From the NCBI GenBank assembly GCA_036000965.1, contig DASYUT010000288.1, positions 33,630-97,629 on the forward strand: 64,000 bases of DNA. Reading direction: 5' to 3'. Of this stretch, positions 1 to 8,792 are shown piece after piece (the first letter of the stretch is position 1; each line of letters opens with the position of its first letter). The DNA comes from Actinomycetes bacterium. GTDB taxonomy: Bacteria; Actinomycetota; CALGFH01. The position numbers and the translations under genes were made by a program. The notes beneath the pieces are model-generated. The model saw only the letters and a program-made list of their open reading frames with translations, was not told the origin of the DNA and did not search any database.

Positions 1-1239
1 TGTGGTCGAGGAGCCAGCCAGCAGGCGGTCGTAGGCGGCCAGCAGCACGGGCGCGGAGTACTCCCAGGCCAGCTCGGTGCGGACCCGGTGCTGGCCGGCC
101 GCGCCCATCTCCTGCCGGCGGGCCGGGTCGTCGAGCAGCGCGTCGATCTGCTTGGCCAGGTCGCGCTCGGAGTTGGCCTCGGCGTAGACGGCCGCCGACC
201 GGGCGGAGACGCGGGTCTCGGTCAGGTCGTAGGCCACGACCGGCAGGCCGAAGAACATGTACTCCATGATCTTGTTCATGGTCGACTTGTCCGACCAGTC
301 GTTCCTGGGGTCGGGATCGACTCCGAGGTCGGCGGTTGACAGCACGCGGCACAGCTCCTCGTCGCTGACCCGGCCGGTGAACGTGCACAGGTCGGCGACG
401 CCGGTCTCCTCCGCGTAGGCCTTGATCGCGGGCTGGTGCGGGCCGCCCCCGACCAGCACACAGTGGACGTCGTCGCGGCCGAGCTCGTCGCGCAGCAGCT
501 TCACGGCGCGCACGAGGTGGTCGACGCCGTCCTGCTTGCAGATCTCCCCGAGGTAGGCGAGCAGGTGGCGCTTGCCGTTGCGCCAGGCCGGGTCGGGTGG
601 GAACACGGTGAGCCGGCCGAGGTCGGGGCCGGAGCGCACGACGTACACGTCGCCGGGCGCCACCCCTCCACGCTCCTCGGCGATCCGCTTGTGGCTCTCG
701 TTGGTGGTGATGACGAGGTCGGCCGTGCGGAAGGTCATCCGCTCGAGGAACCTGAGCCCGGCGAGGGCGGGGCCGCCCGAGCCCCCGAACTTCGCCTGGT
801 ACATCTCGGGCGAGAGGTCGTGGTGGTCGAACAGGAACCGCTTGCCGAGGCGCTTCCAGAGCCAGCCGAGCGGCCAGTAGGTCTCCGGCGGGTTGCAGAC
901 GTGGAGGACGTCGAAGCCGCGGCCGCGCAGCGCGACCCGTACCGTCTTCATGGCCGTGCGCAGGAAGCACCAGGCGAACTCGGTGACGAAGCCGAGCGCG
1001 CCCTGGGCGTCGACGGGCAGCCGGTAGCGGTAGACGTGGACGTCCTCGAGCACCTCGAACGACTCGTCGAAGCCCTTGGCCTTGGGGCAGATCACGCTGA
1101 CCTGCCAGCCCGCCCGGGCCAGGGTGGTGGCCTCCAGCCAGACCCGCCGGTCGAAGGGGACGGGCAGGTTCTGCACCACGATGCAGGCGCGACGCGGCCG
1201 GCCCGCCTTCGGCCTACCAGCAGATGCCATCGTAGCCAT
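1..1239 (-). CDS. GT-B glycosyltransferase family 4, 3' end cut by the window
   Basis: The minus-strand frame is open from an ATG at 1239 (or 1230) to base 1, so the C-terminus lies outside the window. The N-terminus has the NLPVPFDRRVWLEA signature of family-4 exopolysaccharide glycosyltransferases. It is followed by a DHHDLSPEMY segment and a C-terminal half with nucleotide-sugar-binding GT-B features (VVRSGPD, YLGEICKQDGVD, GRVSDEELCRVL). Such enzymes transfer a sugar to a lipid-linked glycan at the cytoplasmic membrane face. The start overlaps the upstream dehydrogenase stop by 17-26 bases, so translation is probably coupled. Donor and acceptor cannot be read from sequence. Confidence 0.88.
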   Translation of the reverse strand, partial: MATMASAGRPKAGRPRRACIVVQNLPVPFDRRVWLEATTLARAGWQVSVICPKAKGFDESFEVLEDVHVYRYRLPVDAQGALGFVTEFAWCFLRTAMKTVRVALRGRGFDVLHVCNPPETYWPLGWLWKRLGKRFLFDHHDLSPEMYQAKFGGSGGPALAGLRFLERMTFRTADLVITTNESHKRIAEERGGVAPGDVYVVRSGPDLGRLTVFPPDPAWRNGKRHLLAYLGEICKQDGVDHLVRAVKLLRDELGRDDVHCVLVGGGPHQPAIKAYAEETGVADLCTFTGRVSDEELCRVLSTADLGVDPDPRNDWSDKSTMNKIMEYMFFGLPVVAYDLTETRVSARSAAVYAEANSERDLAKQIDALLDDPARRQEMGAAGQHRVRTELAWEYSAPVLLAAYDRLLAGSSTT

Positions 1240-2527
1240 CCCTGCCGTCCGGCTCGTCGACGATCCGGACCAGGTCGACGACCCGCTGGCCGGCCCGGAC
1301 GCGCTCCAGGGCCGCGCGGAACGCCGTGTCGGCGGTGCCGACCACCACCGTCTGGGCGTGGTCGAGGAGCTCGTCGACCGTGGCCACCATCAGGTTCGAG
1401 ATGTGGGGGATCTGGTTGAGGATGTAGTCGCGGTTGGCGCCCACCAGCTTGGCGAGGTTGACGTTGCCGTCGTAGACCCGGAGGTCGTAGCCCTTGCCGA
1501 GCAGACGCTCGACCAGGTCGACCATGGGGCTCTCGCGGAGGTCGTCGGTGCCGGCCTTGAAGGAGAGGCCGAGCACGCCGATCCTGCGGTGGTCGGCGTC
1601 GACGACGAGCTGGAACGCCCGCTCGAGCTGCTGCCGGTTGCTGGGCAGGACCGCGTTCAGCAGCGGCAGGTCGAGGTCGAGGCTGCGGCCCTCGTAGGCG
1701 AGCGCGCGGACGTCCTTGGGCAGGCAGGAGCCGCCAAAGGCGAACCCGGGCTTCAGGTACGCCGACGACAGGTTCAGCTTCTGGTCGGCGCAGAACACGT
1801 CCATGACGCGCCGCCCGTCGAGCCCCTGGGCCTTGGCCAGGCTGCCGATCTCGTTGGCGAACGCGACCTTGAGCGCGTGCCAGGCGTTGTCGGCGTACTT
1901 CACCATCTCCGCGAGCCGCACCTCGGTCTGGATCGTGGGCGCCTCGGGCCGCTCGGCGACGGGGGTGAGCAGGCGCCGGCTGCGCTCGTCGGAGGCGCCG
2001 ATCACCACCTTCGGGGGATGGTGGAAGTCGTGCACGGCGCTGCCCTCGCGGAGGAACTCCGGGTTCGTGCAGACCCCGAAGTCGCGGCCGGCCCGCTTGC
2101 CCGAGGCGCGCTCCAGGATGGGCACGAGCACCTCCTGGGTCGTGCCCGGCAGCACGGTCGAGCGCAGGACGACGACGAAGAAGCCGTCCCGCTCGCGCAG
2201 GGCGGCGCCGATGTCCTGGCCGACCCGGCGGAGGTGGGTGAGGTCGAGGCTGCCGTTGGCCTGGCTCGGCGTGCCGACGCAGACGAAGCCGAGCTCGGTG
2301 TCGCGCACCGCCTCGGGGCAGGCGACGGTCGCGCGCAGGCGACCGGCTGCCACACCGGCCCCGACCAGCTCGGTGAGGCCCTCCTCGATGACCGGGGACT
2401 GCCCCCGGTTGAGCAGGCCCACCTTGACCGGCTGGGGATCCACGCCGGTGACGTCGTGGCCGTCGCCGGCCAGGCAGGCGGCCGACACCGCGCCGACGTA
2501 CCCCAGCCCGAACACGCTGATCCTCAT
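1214..2527 (-). CDS. UDP-glucose/GDP-mannose 6-dehydrogenase family protein
   Basis: 437 residues. An N-terminal NAD-binding Rossmann motif (VFGLGYVGAVSAA) is followed by NPEFLREGSAV. The catalytic-cysteine signature GGSCLPKD is near residue 270, and a C-terminal UDP-binding domain contains GLSFKAGTDDLRESP. The family oxidises a nucleotide hexose to the uronic acid with two NAD. The segment KPGFAFGGSCLPKDVRAL is closest to GDP-mannose dehydrogenases of the AlgD type, but substrate assignment is an inference. It lies within the exopolysaccharide operon and supplies an acidic sugar donor. Confidence 0.93.
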   Translation of the reverse strand: MRISVFGLGYVGAVSAACLAGDGHDVTGVDPQPVKVGLLNRGQSPVIEEGLTELVGAGVAAGRLRATVACPEAVRDTELGFVCVGTPSQANGSLDLTHLRRVGQDIGAALRERDGFFVVVLRSTVLPGTTQEVLVPILERASGKRAGRDFGVCTNPEFLREGSAVHDFHHPPKVVIGASDERSRRLLTPVAERPEAPTIQTEVRLAEMVKYADNAWHALKVAFANEIGSLAKAQGLDGRRVMDVFCADQKLNLSSAYLKPGFAFGGSCLPKDVRALAYEGRSLDLDLPLLNAVLPSNRQQLERAFQLVVDADHRRIGVLGLSFKAGTDDLRESPMVDLVERLLGKGYDLRVYDGNVNLAKLVGANRDYILNQIPHISNLMVATVDELLDHAQTVVVGTADTAFRAALERVRAGQRVVDLVRIVDEPDGRDGYDGICW

Positions 2528-2536
2528 GGCGAGCCC

Positions 2537-4597
2537 CTACGGACGGCCGGGTTGCTGGAAGGACGCACGTCGCACCCCTGATGGCTCGTGTGATGGTTGG
2601 TGAGGCCGGGCAGGGTCGAGCTGCACGACGGTGAGCAGGGGCCGGCCGTGGCCGCTGCGCCCGGCGCCGAGCAGCGTCACGGTCGGCACGCGGACGTCGA
2701 ACGCCGGCGAGTACCAGCCGGCGGGCGGGTCGGTCCGCCCTTCGAGACGCTCCCAGGCCAGTGCTTCCGGGAGTGCGACGGTGGCGGTCCCTTCCTCGTC
2801 CCCGGCAGGCCAGGCCAGCTCGGCGAGGCTGCCGCGCAGCGTGCAGGCGACGCCGGGGCCGAGGTGGAGTGCGAGGCGGCAGTCGTGCTCGCCCAGGGTG
2901 TCGAGCCGGTCTTCGATCACCAGGCGGCGCTCCTCGCGGAGCAGACGGATCGTGCGACGGTGCACGGCGGCCGGGCGGAGCCGGTCGTAGCCGTGGTGGG
3001 CGGCCCGCACCTCGGCGACCGGGCCGCCGTCGAGCCCCTGGGCGTGCTCCAGCTCGCTGCGCGCGTGGCGGGTCCACAGGAACGGGCCGCCCGAGACCGA
3101 CTGGTCGGCCTGGCCGACCTCGAGGGTGTTGTGGCCGGCGGTGGAGCGGAAGTACGCGCGCCACCCTGGCTCGCCGTGGTAGCAGTAGGTCCCGGGGTCG
3201 GCCAGGACCTCCGCCCCGCCGACCCGCAGCTCCACCGCGAGCGCGTCGGCGTGGGCGTGGGCCGCGATGCCGAGGTACCCGTGCGGGCCGTGGTCGACCC
3301 GGCACCAGATCTCCTCGAGCCCGTGCCCGTCACGCAGCAGCGTCGTGCCCGCGTCGGGGAACAGCGACGGCCGCCGCCCCGGGCGGGGGCCGCCCACGGG
3401 CAGGGGTGCCCGCGCCAGGCCGGTCCACAGGGGCGTGCGCGCGTCCTCCCGCGGCACGGGCGGCCACCAGTCCAGCGGGCCGAACAGGACCGCCCCGGTC
3501 GCCAGCAGGGACGCCCAGCGCTGGAAGCCGGGCGCGTCGAGCAGCAGGCCCCATCCCTCGTCGTCGTCGCCCTGGCGGGGCGGGCGCAGGCGCACGTCCA
3601 CCACCGCGGCGAGCGCGTCGACCATGCGCCGCAGGGCGTCCCAGACCTCGCCGCCGAGCGGGTGCCCGGCCGTCTCGCCTTCGAGCGCGGCGGCCAGGCC
3701 CAGCTCGAGCACGAACCCGTGGTAGGCGGTTGCCAGCTCCCGGTTGAGGCCGTCGGGGAAGGTCTGGCGGGGCAGCTCCCGGCGCAGTGTGGCCGCCGCG
3801 TGCTCGCGCCAGCCGGGCGACTCCGGGAACCAGGGGAAGGCGCAGGCCGCCGCGAACTGCCCGGCCGCCTCGGCGAGCACGTGGTTGTTGGCCGACGAGC
3901 CGCGGCTCGGCAGCGTGGCCAGGTACTGCTGGTGGTGGTGGAGCTGGCGCAGGAAGGCCGGGTCGCCCTCGAACAGCGGGGCGGCACCGTCCCACCCGTC
4001 GAGCAGCCGCCTGGCCCAGGTCCAGGAGACGAGCCGCACCCCGACCTCGATCGCGCTCGTCCAGTGGATGCCGGAGAGGAACGGGTTGGCCGCCCACCAG
4101 GAGCGGAGCTGCCTGGCGGCCGCCCGGGCGTAGCGTTCGTCGCCCGTCAGCCTGAAGGCGGCAGCGAGCAGCGTGACGTGCTGGTGGCGGGACGGCTCCC
4201 ACACGTACTTGACGTTGCCGGCCGCTGCCTCGTCGCGGTGGTCGACGTCGAAGCAGTAGGCGTCGCTCGGCGCCCGCCGGCCGGTGCGCGGGTCGGCGAA
4301 CCAGTCCGCCTCGGCAGCGTCCCAGACCCGGTCGAAGACCGGCCAGCGGCCGGCGAGCAGCTGGCCGGCCGCCTCGACCACGCGGACTCGCGCGCCCGCG
4401 GGCACACCCTCGGCCGCCGCAGGGACCAGCGGGGTGGCGAACGGCGGGACCGCCCCAGGCACGGGCAGCGGGTCGGCCTGGCCCTGGCGCACCTGGCGCC
4501 GGCGCCAGCGCCGCTTCACCAGCTCGTCGCGTGCGCGCCCGACGATCTCCCCGGGCGACATGCGTGCCAGCCGCCGCGCGTACCACACGGGGTTCAT
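2537..4597 (-). CDS. heparinase II/III-like alginate-lyase-domain protein
   Basis: About 686 residues starting MNPVWYARRL. The ATG at 4597 overlaps the upstream stop as ATGA. The N-terminal half is a helical toroid domain (WTSAIEVGVRLVSW, SSANNHVLAEAAG). The C-terminal half is the beta-sandwich heparinase II/III domain with HAHADALAVELRVGG, the histidine-rich motif of this family, and DPGTYCYHG. These proteins are beta-eliminating polysaccharide lyases. In export clusters they probably trim or modify the acidic polymer. There is no obvious signal peptide at the chosen start. It is co-transcribed with the two-domain oxidoreductase, a frequent pairing. Confidence 0.87.
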   Translation of the reverse strand: MNPVWYARRLARMSPGEIVGRARDELVKRRWRRRQVRQGQADPLPVPGAVPPFATPLVPAAAEGVPAGARVRVVEAAGQLLAGRWPVFDRVWDAAEADWFADPRTGRRAPSDAYCFDVDHRDEAAAGNVKYVWEPSRHQHVTLLAAAFRLTGDERYARAAARQLRSWWAANPFLSGIHWTSAIEVGVRLVSWTWARRLLDGWDGAAPLFEGDPAFLRQLHHHQQYLATLPSRGSSANNHVLAEAAGQFAAACAFPWFPESPGWREHAAATLRRELPRQTFPDGLNRELATAYHGFVLELGLAAALEGETAGHPLGGEVWDALRRMVDALAAVVDVRLRPPRQGDDDEGWGLLLDAPGFQRWASLLATGAVLFGPLDWWPPVPREDARTPLWTGLARAPLPVGGPRPGRRPSLFPDAGTTLLRDGHGLEEIWCRVDHGPHGYLGIAAHAHADALAVELRVGGAEVLADPGTYCYHGEPGWRAYFRSTAGHNTLEVGQADQSVSGGPFLWTRHARSELEHAQGLDGGPVAEVRAAHHGYDRLRPAAVHRRTIRLLREERRLVIEDRLDTLGEHDCRLALHLGPGVACTLRGSLAELAWPAGDEEGTATVALPEALAWERLEGRTDPPAGWYSPAFDVRVPTVTLLGAGRSGHGRPLLTVVQLDPARPHQPSHEPSGVRRASFQQPGRP

Positions 4598-6828
4598 CCG
4601 GCCGGGACGCCTTCCCGCTCCGTCGGTGCGGCCCCGGTGCCGCCCGGGGCCGCCGGCGCCACCGGCTCGGCGCGGCCACTGGCCACGCTGCGGCTGGCCG
4701 CGAAGGTGGTCCGGGTGGTGGCCACGAGCGACGCCAGCTCGATCGGCATGGGCAGGCCCTCGGCCACGGCGCGGACGAAGGCGTCCATCTCCTGCCGCTG
4801 GCCCTTGTCGATCCCCGACCGCGACCGCTTCGCCTGGCGCTTGCCGCCCCGCCAGTGCTCGGACCGCTGGAAGTTGTGGAGCTTGGCCACCTGGCCCTGG
4901 CCGAAGACCTGCACGACCTCCTTGGGATAGCGGCCGTCGCCCCGGGTGAGGTAGGAGATCGTCGCCACCGACCCGTCGGCGTACCTGATCGTGCTCACGG
5001 TGTCGTCGGGGTCGCCCGGGGTGCTGGCCGCGAACACCTCGACCGGCTCGCTGCCGATCCACCACGACGCGGTGTCGACGAAGTGGCAGCCCTCGCCGAC
5101 CAGGCGGGCGCCCTCCTCGGGGCGGGCGTACCAGCTCCCGGCGGCGAGCGGCCCGGCGTTCACGTCGTAGCGGAGGTGGACCGGTCCGGTACGCGCCCCC
5201 CAGGACTGCTTGAGCTGGGTGAGCAGCGGCGCGAAGCGGCGGTTGAACCCGACCGTCAGCCGGTCGTTGCCGGTCTCGGCGACCACGGCCAGGATCTCGT
5301 CGAGCTGCTCGGGCGTGACCGCCAGGGGCTTCTCGACGAACACCGCCTTGCCGGCCCGCAGCGCCTCGCAGACCATCCGGGCGTGGGCGTGGTGGCGGGT
5401 GGCGATGAGCACTGCGGTGACGTCGGCGGCGGCCAGCAGGCCCTGGTAGTCGGTGGAGACCCGCTCGAAGCCGAAGCGGCGCCTGGCGTTGGCCGCCGAC
5501 AGGGCCGTGGCCGTGGCCACCTCGACCAGCCGGACGTCGTCGCGCCCCCGCAGGTGCGGCAGCAGCATCGAGGTGGCGTAGCTGCCCGCCCCGACCACGC
5601 CGAGCCGCACCTCCGGCTGGGCGGGTGCCTGGTCGACCCGGGCGCGGGGCTGCGGCAACGCGGCCCTCCCCTCCAGCCGGTGCGCCAGGGGTGCGTCGGC
5701 CGGGTACTGGAACAGGATGCCGACGCCGCGCTGCTCGCCGGCCAGGATGCGCTCGTAGGCGCCGACCGCGTCGGTGAACGGCAGCACCGCCGACACCAGC
5801 GGCCCGAGGTCGACCCGGCCGCCGTCGAGCAGGTCGAGGAAGCAGGCCAGGTTGCGCCGCTCGGTCCACCTCACGTAGCCGATCGGGTAGTCGACGCCCT
5901 GCTCCTCGTAGACCGGGTCGTAGCGGCCGGGCCCGTAGGAGCGCGAGAAGCGGACGTCCAGCTCCTTCTCGTAGTAGTCCTTCCAGGGCAGGTCGAGCCG
6001 GCACCTGCCGATGTCCACCACCCGGGCGCGGTCCCTGGCCAGCTCGGCGGCCAGCTCGACGGGCTGGTTGGTGTCGCCCCCGGCGGTGAGGAAGACGTGG
6101 TCGGCGCCGGCCCCGTCGGTCAGCTCGGCCAGCTTCGCCACCACCGCCTGGAGCGAGGCGCCCTCGGGGGCGCCGCAGGCGGTGACGCCCATCCGCTCGG
6201 CCAGCCGGCAGCGCTCCACCGACGGGTCGAGCCCGAGCACGCCGACGCCGGCGGCCCGGAGGATCTGCACCAGCAGCTGGCCGACCAGCCCGAGGCCGAC
6301 AACCAGCGCGGTCTCGCCCAGCCCGGCCTCGGACTGCCGGTAGCCCTGCATGGCGATGGCGCCGACGGTGGTGAACGCGGCGTGCTCGCCCTTGACCCCG
6401 TCGGGCACGGCCACGCAGAGGTTGCGCGGGACCCAGTTGTACTCGGCGTGCAGCGCGTAGAGGTTGCCGGCGCAGGCGACCAGCTGGCCGACCGAGAGCC
6501 CCTCGACCCCGGCGCCGACCTCGACGACCTCGCCGCAGAGCGAGTAGCCGAGCGGCGTCCAGGCGTCGAGCTGGGTGGTGACCTTCCGGTAGGTGGCGGC
6601 CAGCCCCTGCTGGGAGACCGCCTGCACGACCTTCCTGACCTGGTCGGGCCTGGCCCGGGCCTTGCCGACCAGCGACAGCTTGCTCTCGCTGATCTTCATC
6701 ATCTCGGTGCCCACGGAGATGAGGGAGTACTGCGAGCGGACCAGCACGCCTCCCGGCCGGCAGGTGGGCGCGGGCACGTCCACCAGCGACAGCTCGCCCG
6801 ACTTGTAGTTCTGCACGATCTGCTTCAT
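4594..6828 (-). CDS. two-domain oxidoreductase: zinc-type alcohol dehydrogenase fused to Gfo/Idh/MocA
   Basis: 744 residues. Residues 1 to about 380 form a medium-chain dehydrogenase-like domain with a VGLGLVGQL Rossmann motif. Residues from about 410 form a second NAD(P)-binding domain (LGVVGAGSYATSMLLPHL) with the Gfo/Idh/MocA EKPLAV motif. This fusion recurs beside heparinase II/III genes in bacterial polysaccharide clusters. Its reaction is not established; oxidation or epimerisation of a nucleotide sugar is a reasonable inference. Its stop overlaps the next start by four bases. Confidence 0.88.
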   Translation of the reverse strand: MKQIVQNYKSGELSLVDVPAPTCRPGGVLVRSQYSLISVGTEMMKISESKLSLVGKARARPDQVRKVVQAVSQQGLAATYRKVTTQLDAWTPLGYSLCGEVVEVGAGVEGLSVGQLVACAGNLYALHAEYNWVPRNLCVAVPDGVKGEHAAFTTVGAIAMQGYRQSEAGLGETALVVGLGLVGQLLVQILRAAGVGVLGLDPSVERCRLAERMGVTACGAPEGASLQAVVAKLAELTDGAGADHVFLTAGGDTNQPVELAAELARDRARVVDIGRCRLDLPWKDYYEKELDVRFSRSYGPGRYDPVYEEQGVDYPIGYVRWTERRNLACFLDLLDGGRVDLGPLVSAVLPFTDAVGAYERILAGEQRGVGILFQYPADAPLAHRLEGRAALPQPRARVDQAPAQPEVRLGVVGAGSYATSMLLPHLRGRDDVRLVEVATATALSAANARRRFGFERVSTDYQGLLAAADVTAVLIATRHHAHARMVCEALRAGKAVFVEKPLAVTPEQLDEILAVVAETGNDRLTVGFNRRFAPLLTQLKQSWGARTGPVHLRYDVNAGPLAAGSWYARPEEGARLVGEGCHFVDTASWWIGSEPVEVFAASTPGDPDDTVSTIRYADGSVATISYLTRGDGRYPKEVVQVFGQGQVAKLHNFQRSEHWRGGKRQAKRSRSGIDKGQRQEMDAFVRAVAEGLPMPIELASLVATTRTTFAASRSVASGRAEPVAPAAPGGTGAAPTEREGVPAG

Positions 6829-6871
6829 GCGCCACCACTGCTCACGGTCGGTCGCCCTGGGACGGGACGGG

Positions 6872-8773
6872 TCACTGGGACTGCTGGCGGTGCCAGAGCT
6901 CGAGGGTCAGGAGCTGCCAGATCTCCTTGGACCGGTCCGCGACGCCCGAGCGGTCGTCGTCGATCAGGGCGCGCACGGCGGTCTTGTCGAGCATCCCGGA
7001 GGTGACCAGGTTCCCGCCGGCCACCAGGTCCTCGACCATGTCCTGCAGGTCGCGGCGGATCCAGGCCCGCAGCGGCGCGCTGAACAGGCCCTTGGGACGG
7101 TAGACGATCTCGCGGGGCAGCCAGGGCTCGGCGGCCTGCTTGAGGATGGCCTTGCGCTCGGTGCGGACGATCTTGGCCGCTCCCGGGATCGCGAACGCCG
7201 CGGCGACCACGTCCTTGTCGACGTAGGGCACTCGCACCTCGGTCGAGACCGCCATGCTGACCCGGTCGGTGTAGGCCAGGTTCAGGCCGGGCAGGAACAT
7301 CCGGGTGTCGGTGTAGCACATGCGGTTGACCTGGTCGTGGTCGGGACCTTCGGCATAGACGGCCGCGTGCTCGGCCACGAGCCGGTCCACGTGGGGCCAC
7401 AGCTCGGGGTCGAGCAGCTCGTGGAACTCGGCCACGTCGTAATGGGTGTAGCTGCGCCGGAACGCGGCCTCCTCGGGGAGGCCGGCGAACGCCACGAACC
7501 GCTTGGCGAAGCGCACGGAGCGGTAGCCGCGCCGCCGGCTGGCCACCGGGAGCCGGTGCACGACCGGTTCGATCAGCCCGTTGCGCAGGATCCCGGGCAG
7601 GCGGCGGTACCTGGAGGCGAGCAGGCCCGCGTAGTGCTTGCGGTAGCCGCCGAACAGCTCGTCGGCGCCCATGCCGGAGAGCAGCACCTTGACCCCGGCC
7701 TCCCGGGCGGCCTGGCAGATCAGGAAGGCGTTGATCGCGGCGGCGTCGCCGATCGGCTCGTCGAGGGTGTGCACCATCCGGGGGAGCAGGTCGGCGACGT
7801 CGGGCGCCAGCTCGACCTCGTGGAGCCGGATGCCGTGCCTGCCGGCCAGCTTGCGGGCATAGGCGAGGTCGTCGGGCATCGCCTCGAAGCGCTGGTCCTC
7901 GGCCCGGAACGAGATCGTGTAGCTGTCGATGTCGCGGTTGTGGCGCGCCGCGAGCACAGTGAGCAGGCTCGAGTCGAGCCCGCCCGACAGGAACGTCGAG
8001 ATCGGCACGTCGGCGACCAGGTGGGCGGCGACCGACTCCTCGAGCACGGTCCGCAGCGCGTGGACGTCGACCTCGCGCTCGGGCGGCGCGGTCAGCGCCG
8101 TGCGCGGGTCCCAGTAGCGCCGCAGGCGGTGCGACCCGTCCGGGGCCACCTCGAGCCAGGAGCCGGGAGGGAGCTTGGCAACGCCCCGGTAGACGCAGTG
8201 CTCCTCCGGTACCCAGTAGTACATCAGCGAGGCGACGAGCGCGCACGGGTCGACCTCGGGGCGCTCGCCCAGGACCGGCCGCAGGGCCTTCAGCTCCGAG
8301 CCGAACGCGACCCCTGAGTCCAGCAGCGCGTAGAACAGGGGCTTGATGCCGAAGTGGTCGCGGGCGAGGACGAGCGCGCCGGTCCGCTCGTCGTAGAGCG
8401 CGAACGCGAACATGCCACGGACGCGGTCGAGGCAGCCCGGGCCCCAGTGCCGCCACGCCTCGAGCAGCACCTCGGTGTCCGAGCTGGTCCGGAAACGGGC
8501 ACCGGCCGCCGCCAGCTCGCGCCGAAGCGCCTGGTAGTTGTAGATCTCGCCGTTGAACACCAGGACGAGCCCGTCCTTGGCGAACGGCTGGTTGGCCGCC
8601 TCGGACAGGTCGATGATGGACAGGCGCCGGTGACCGAGCCAGACGTGACGGCCGTCCTCGTCGTGGGTCCAGGAGCCCTCGGCGTCCGGCCCCCGGTGCG
8701 CGATCGCCCGTGACATCGCGGCCAGCTGCCCGGCCGTGGCGGGCACGTTGTAGACCCCCGCTATCCCGCACAT
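6872..8773 (-). CDS. asnB: glutamine-hydrolysing asparagine synthase family protein
   Basis: 633 residues. The start is set by MCGIAG, which places the catalytic cysteine as residue 2 after methionine removal. An N-terminal class II glutaminase domain (HRGPDAEG, FNGEIYNYQALR) is followed by an ATP-pyrophosphatase synthetase domain with the SGGLDSSLL PP-loop and GMGADELFGGY. The reaction is ATP-dependent amidation using glutamine. Position in an exopolysaccharide operon suggests it may amidate a uronic acid sugar rather than free aspartate, as for other cluster-borne AsnB paralogues. Substrate is unproven. Confidence 0.92.
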   Translation of the reverse strand: MCGIAGVYNVPATAGQLAAMSRAIAHRGPDAEGSWTHDEDGRHVWLGHRRLSIIDLSEAANQPFAKDGLVLVFNGEIYNYQALRRELAAAGARFRTSSDTEVLLEAWRHWGPGCLDRVRGMFAFALYDERTGALVLARDHFGIKPLFYALLDSGVAFGSELKALRPVLGERPEVDPCALVASLMYYWVPEEHCVYRGVAKLPPGSWLEVAPDGSHRLRRYWDPRTALTAPPEREVDVHALRTVLEESVAAHLVADVPISTFLSGGLDSSLLTVLAARHNRDIDSYTISFRAEDQRFEAMPDDLAYARKLAGRHGIRLHEVELAPDVADLLPRMVHTLDEPIGDAAAINAFLICQAAREAGVKVLLSGMGADELFGGYRKHYAGLLASRYRRLPGILRNGLIEPVVHRLPVASRRRGYRSVRFAKRFVAFAGLPEEAAFRRSYTHYDVAEFHELLDPELWPHVDRLVAEHAAVYAEGPDHDQVNRMCYTDTRMFLPGLNLAYTDRVSMAVSTEVRVPYVDKDVVAAAFAIPGAAKIVRTERKAILKQAAEPWLPREIVYRPKGLFSAPLRAWIRRDLQDMVEDLVAGGNLVTSGMLDKTAVRALIDDDRSGVADRSKEIWQLLTLELWHRQQSQ

Positions 8774-8792
8774 GGCAGCGCTCCGAACCTGG

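Noticed and set aside
88..1419. Long plus-strand open frames opposite the glycosyltransferase and dehydrogenase
   Set aside because: They are antisense to genes with clear family motifs and have repetitive V/A/G/D composition expected from high-GC complement reading.
2537..6838. A single 1433-residue minus-strand protein
   Set aside because: The heparinase-like domain begins at the ATG at 4597; the upstream part is an out-of-frame reading of the two-domain oxidoreductase.
4531..8317. Plus-strand open frames of 496 to 824 codons opposite the exopolysaccharide genes
   Set aside because: No domain resemblance, and they mirror the third-position bias of the minus-strand genes.
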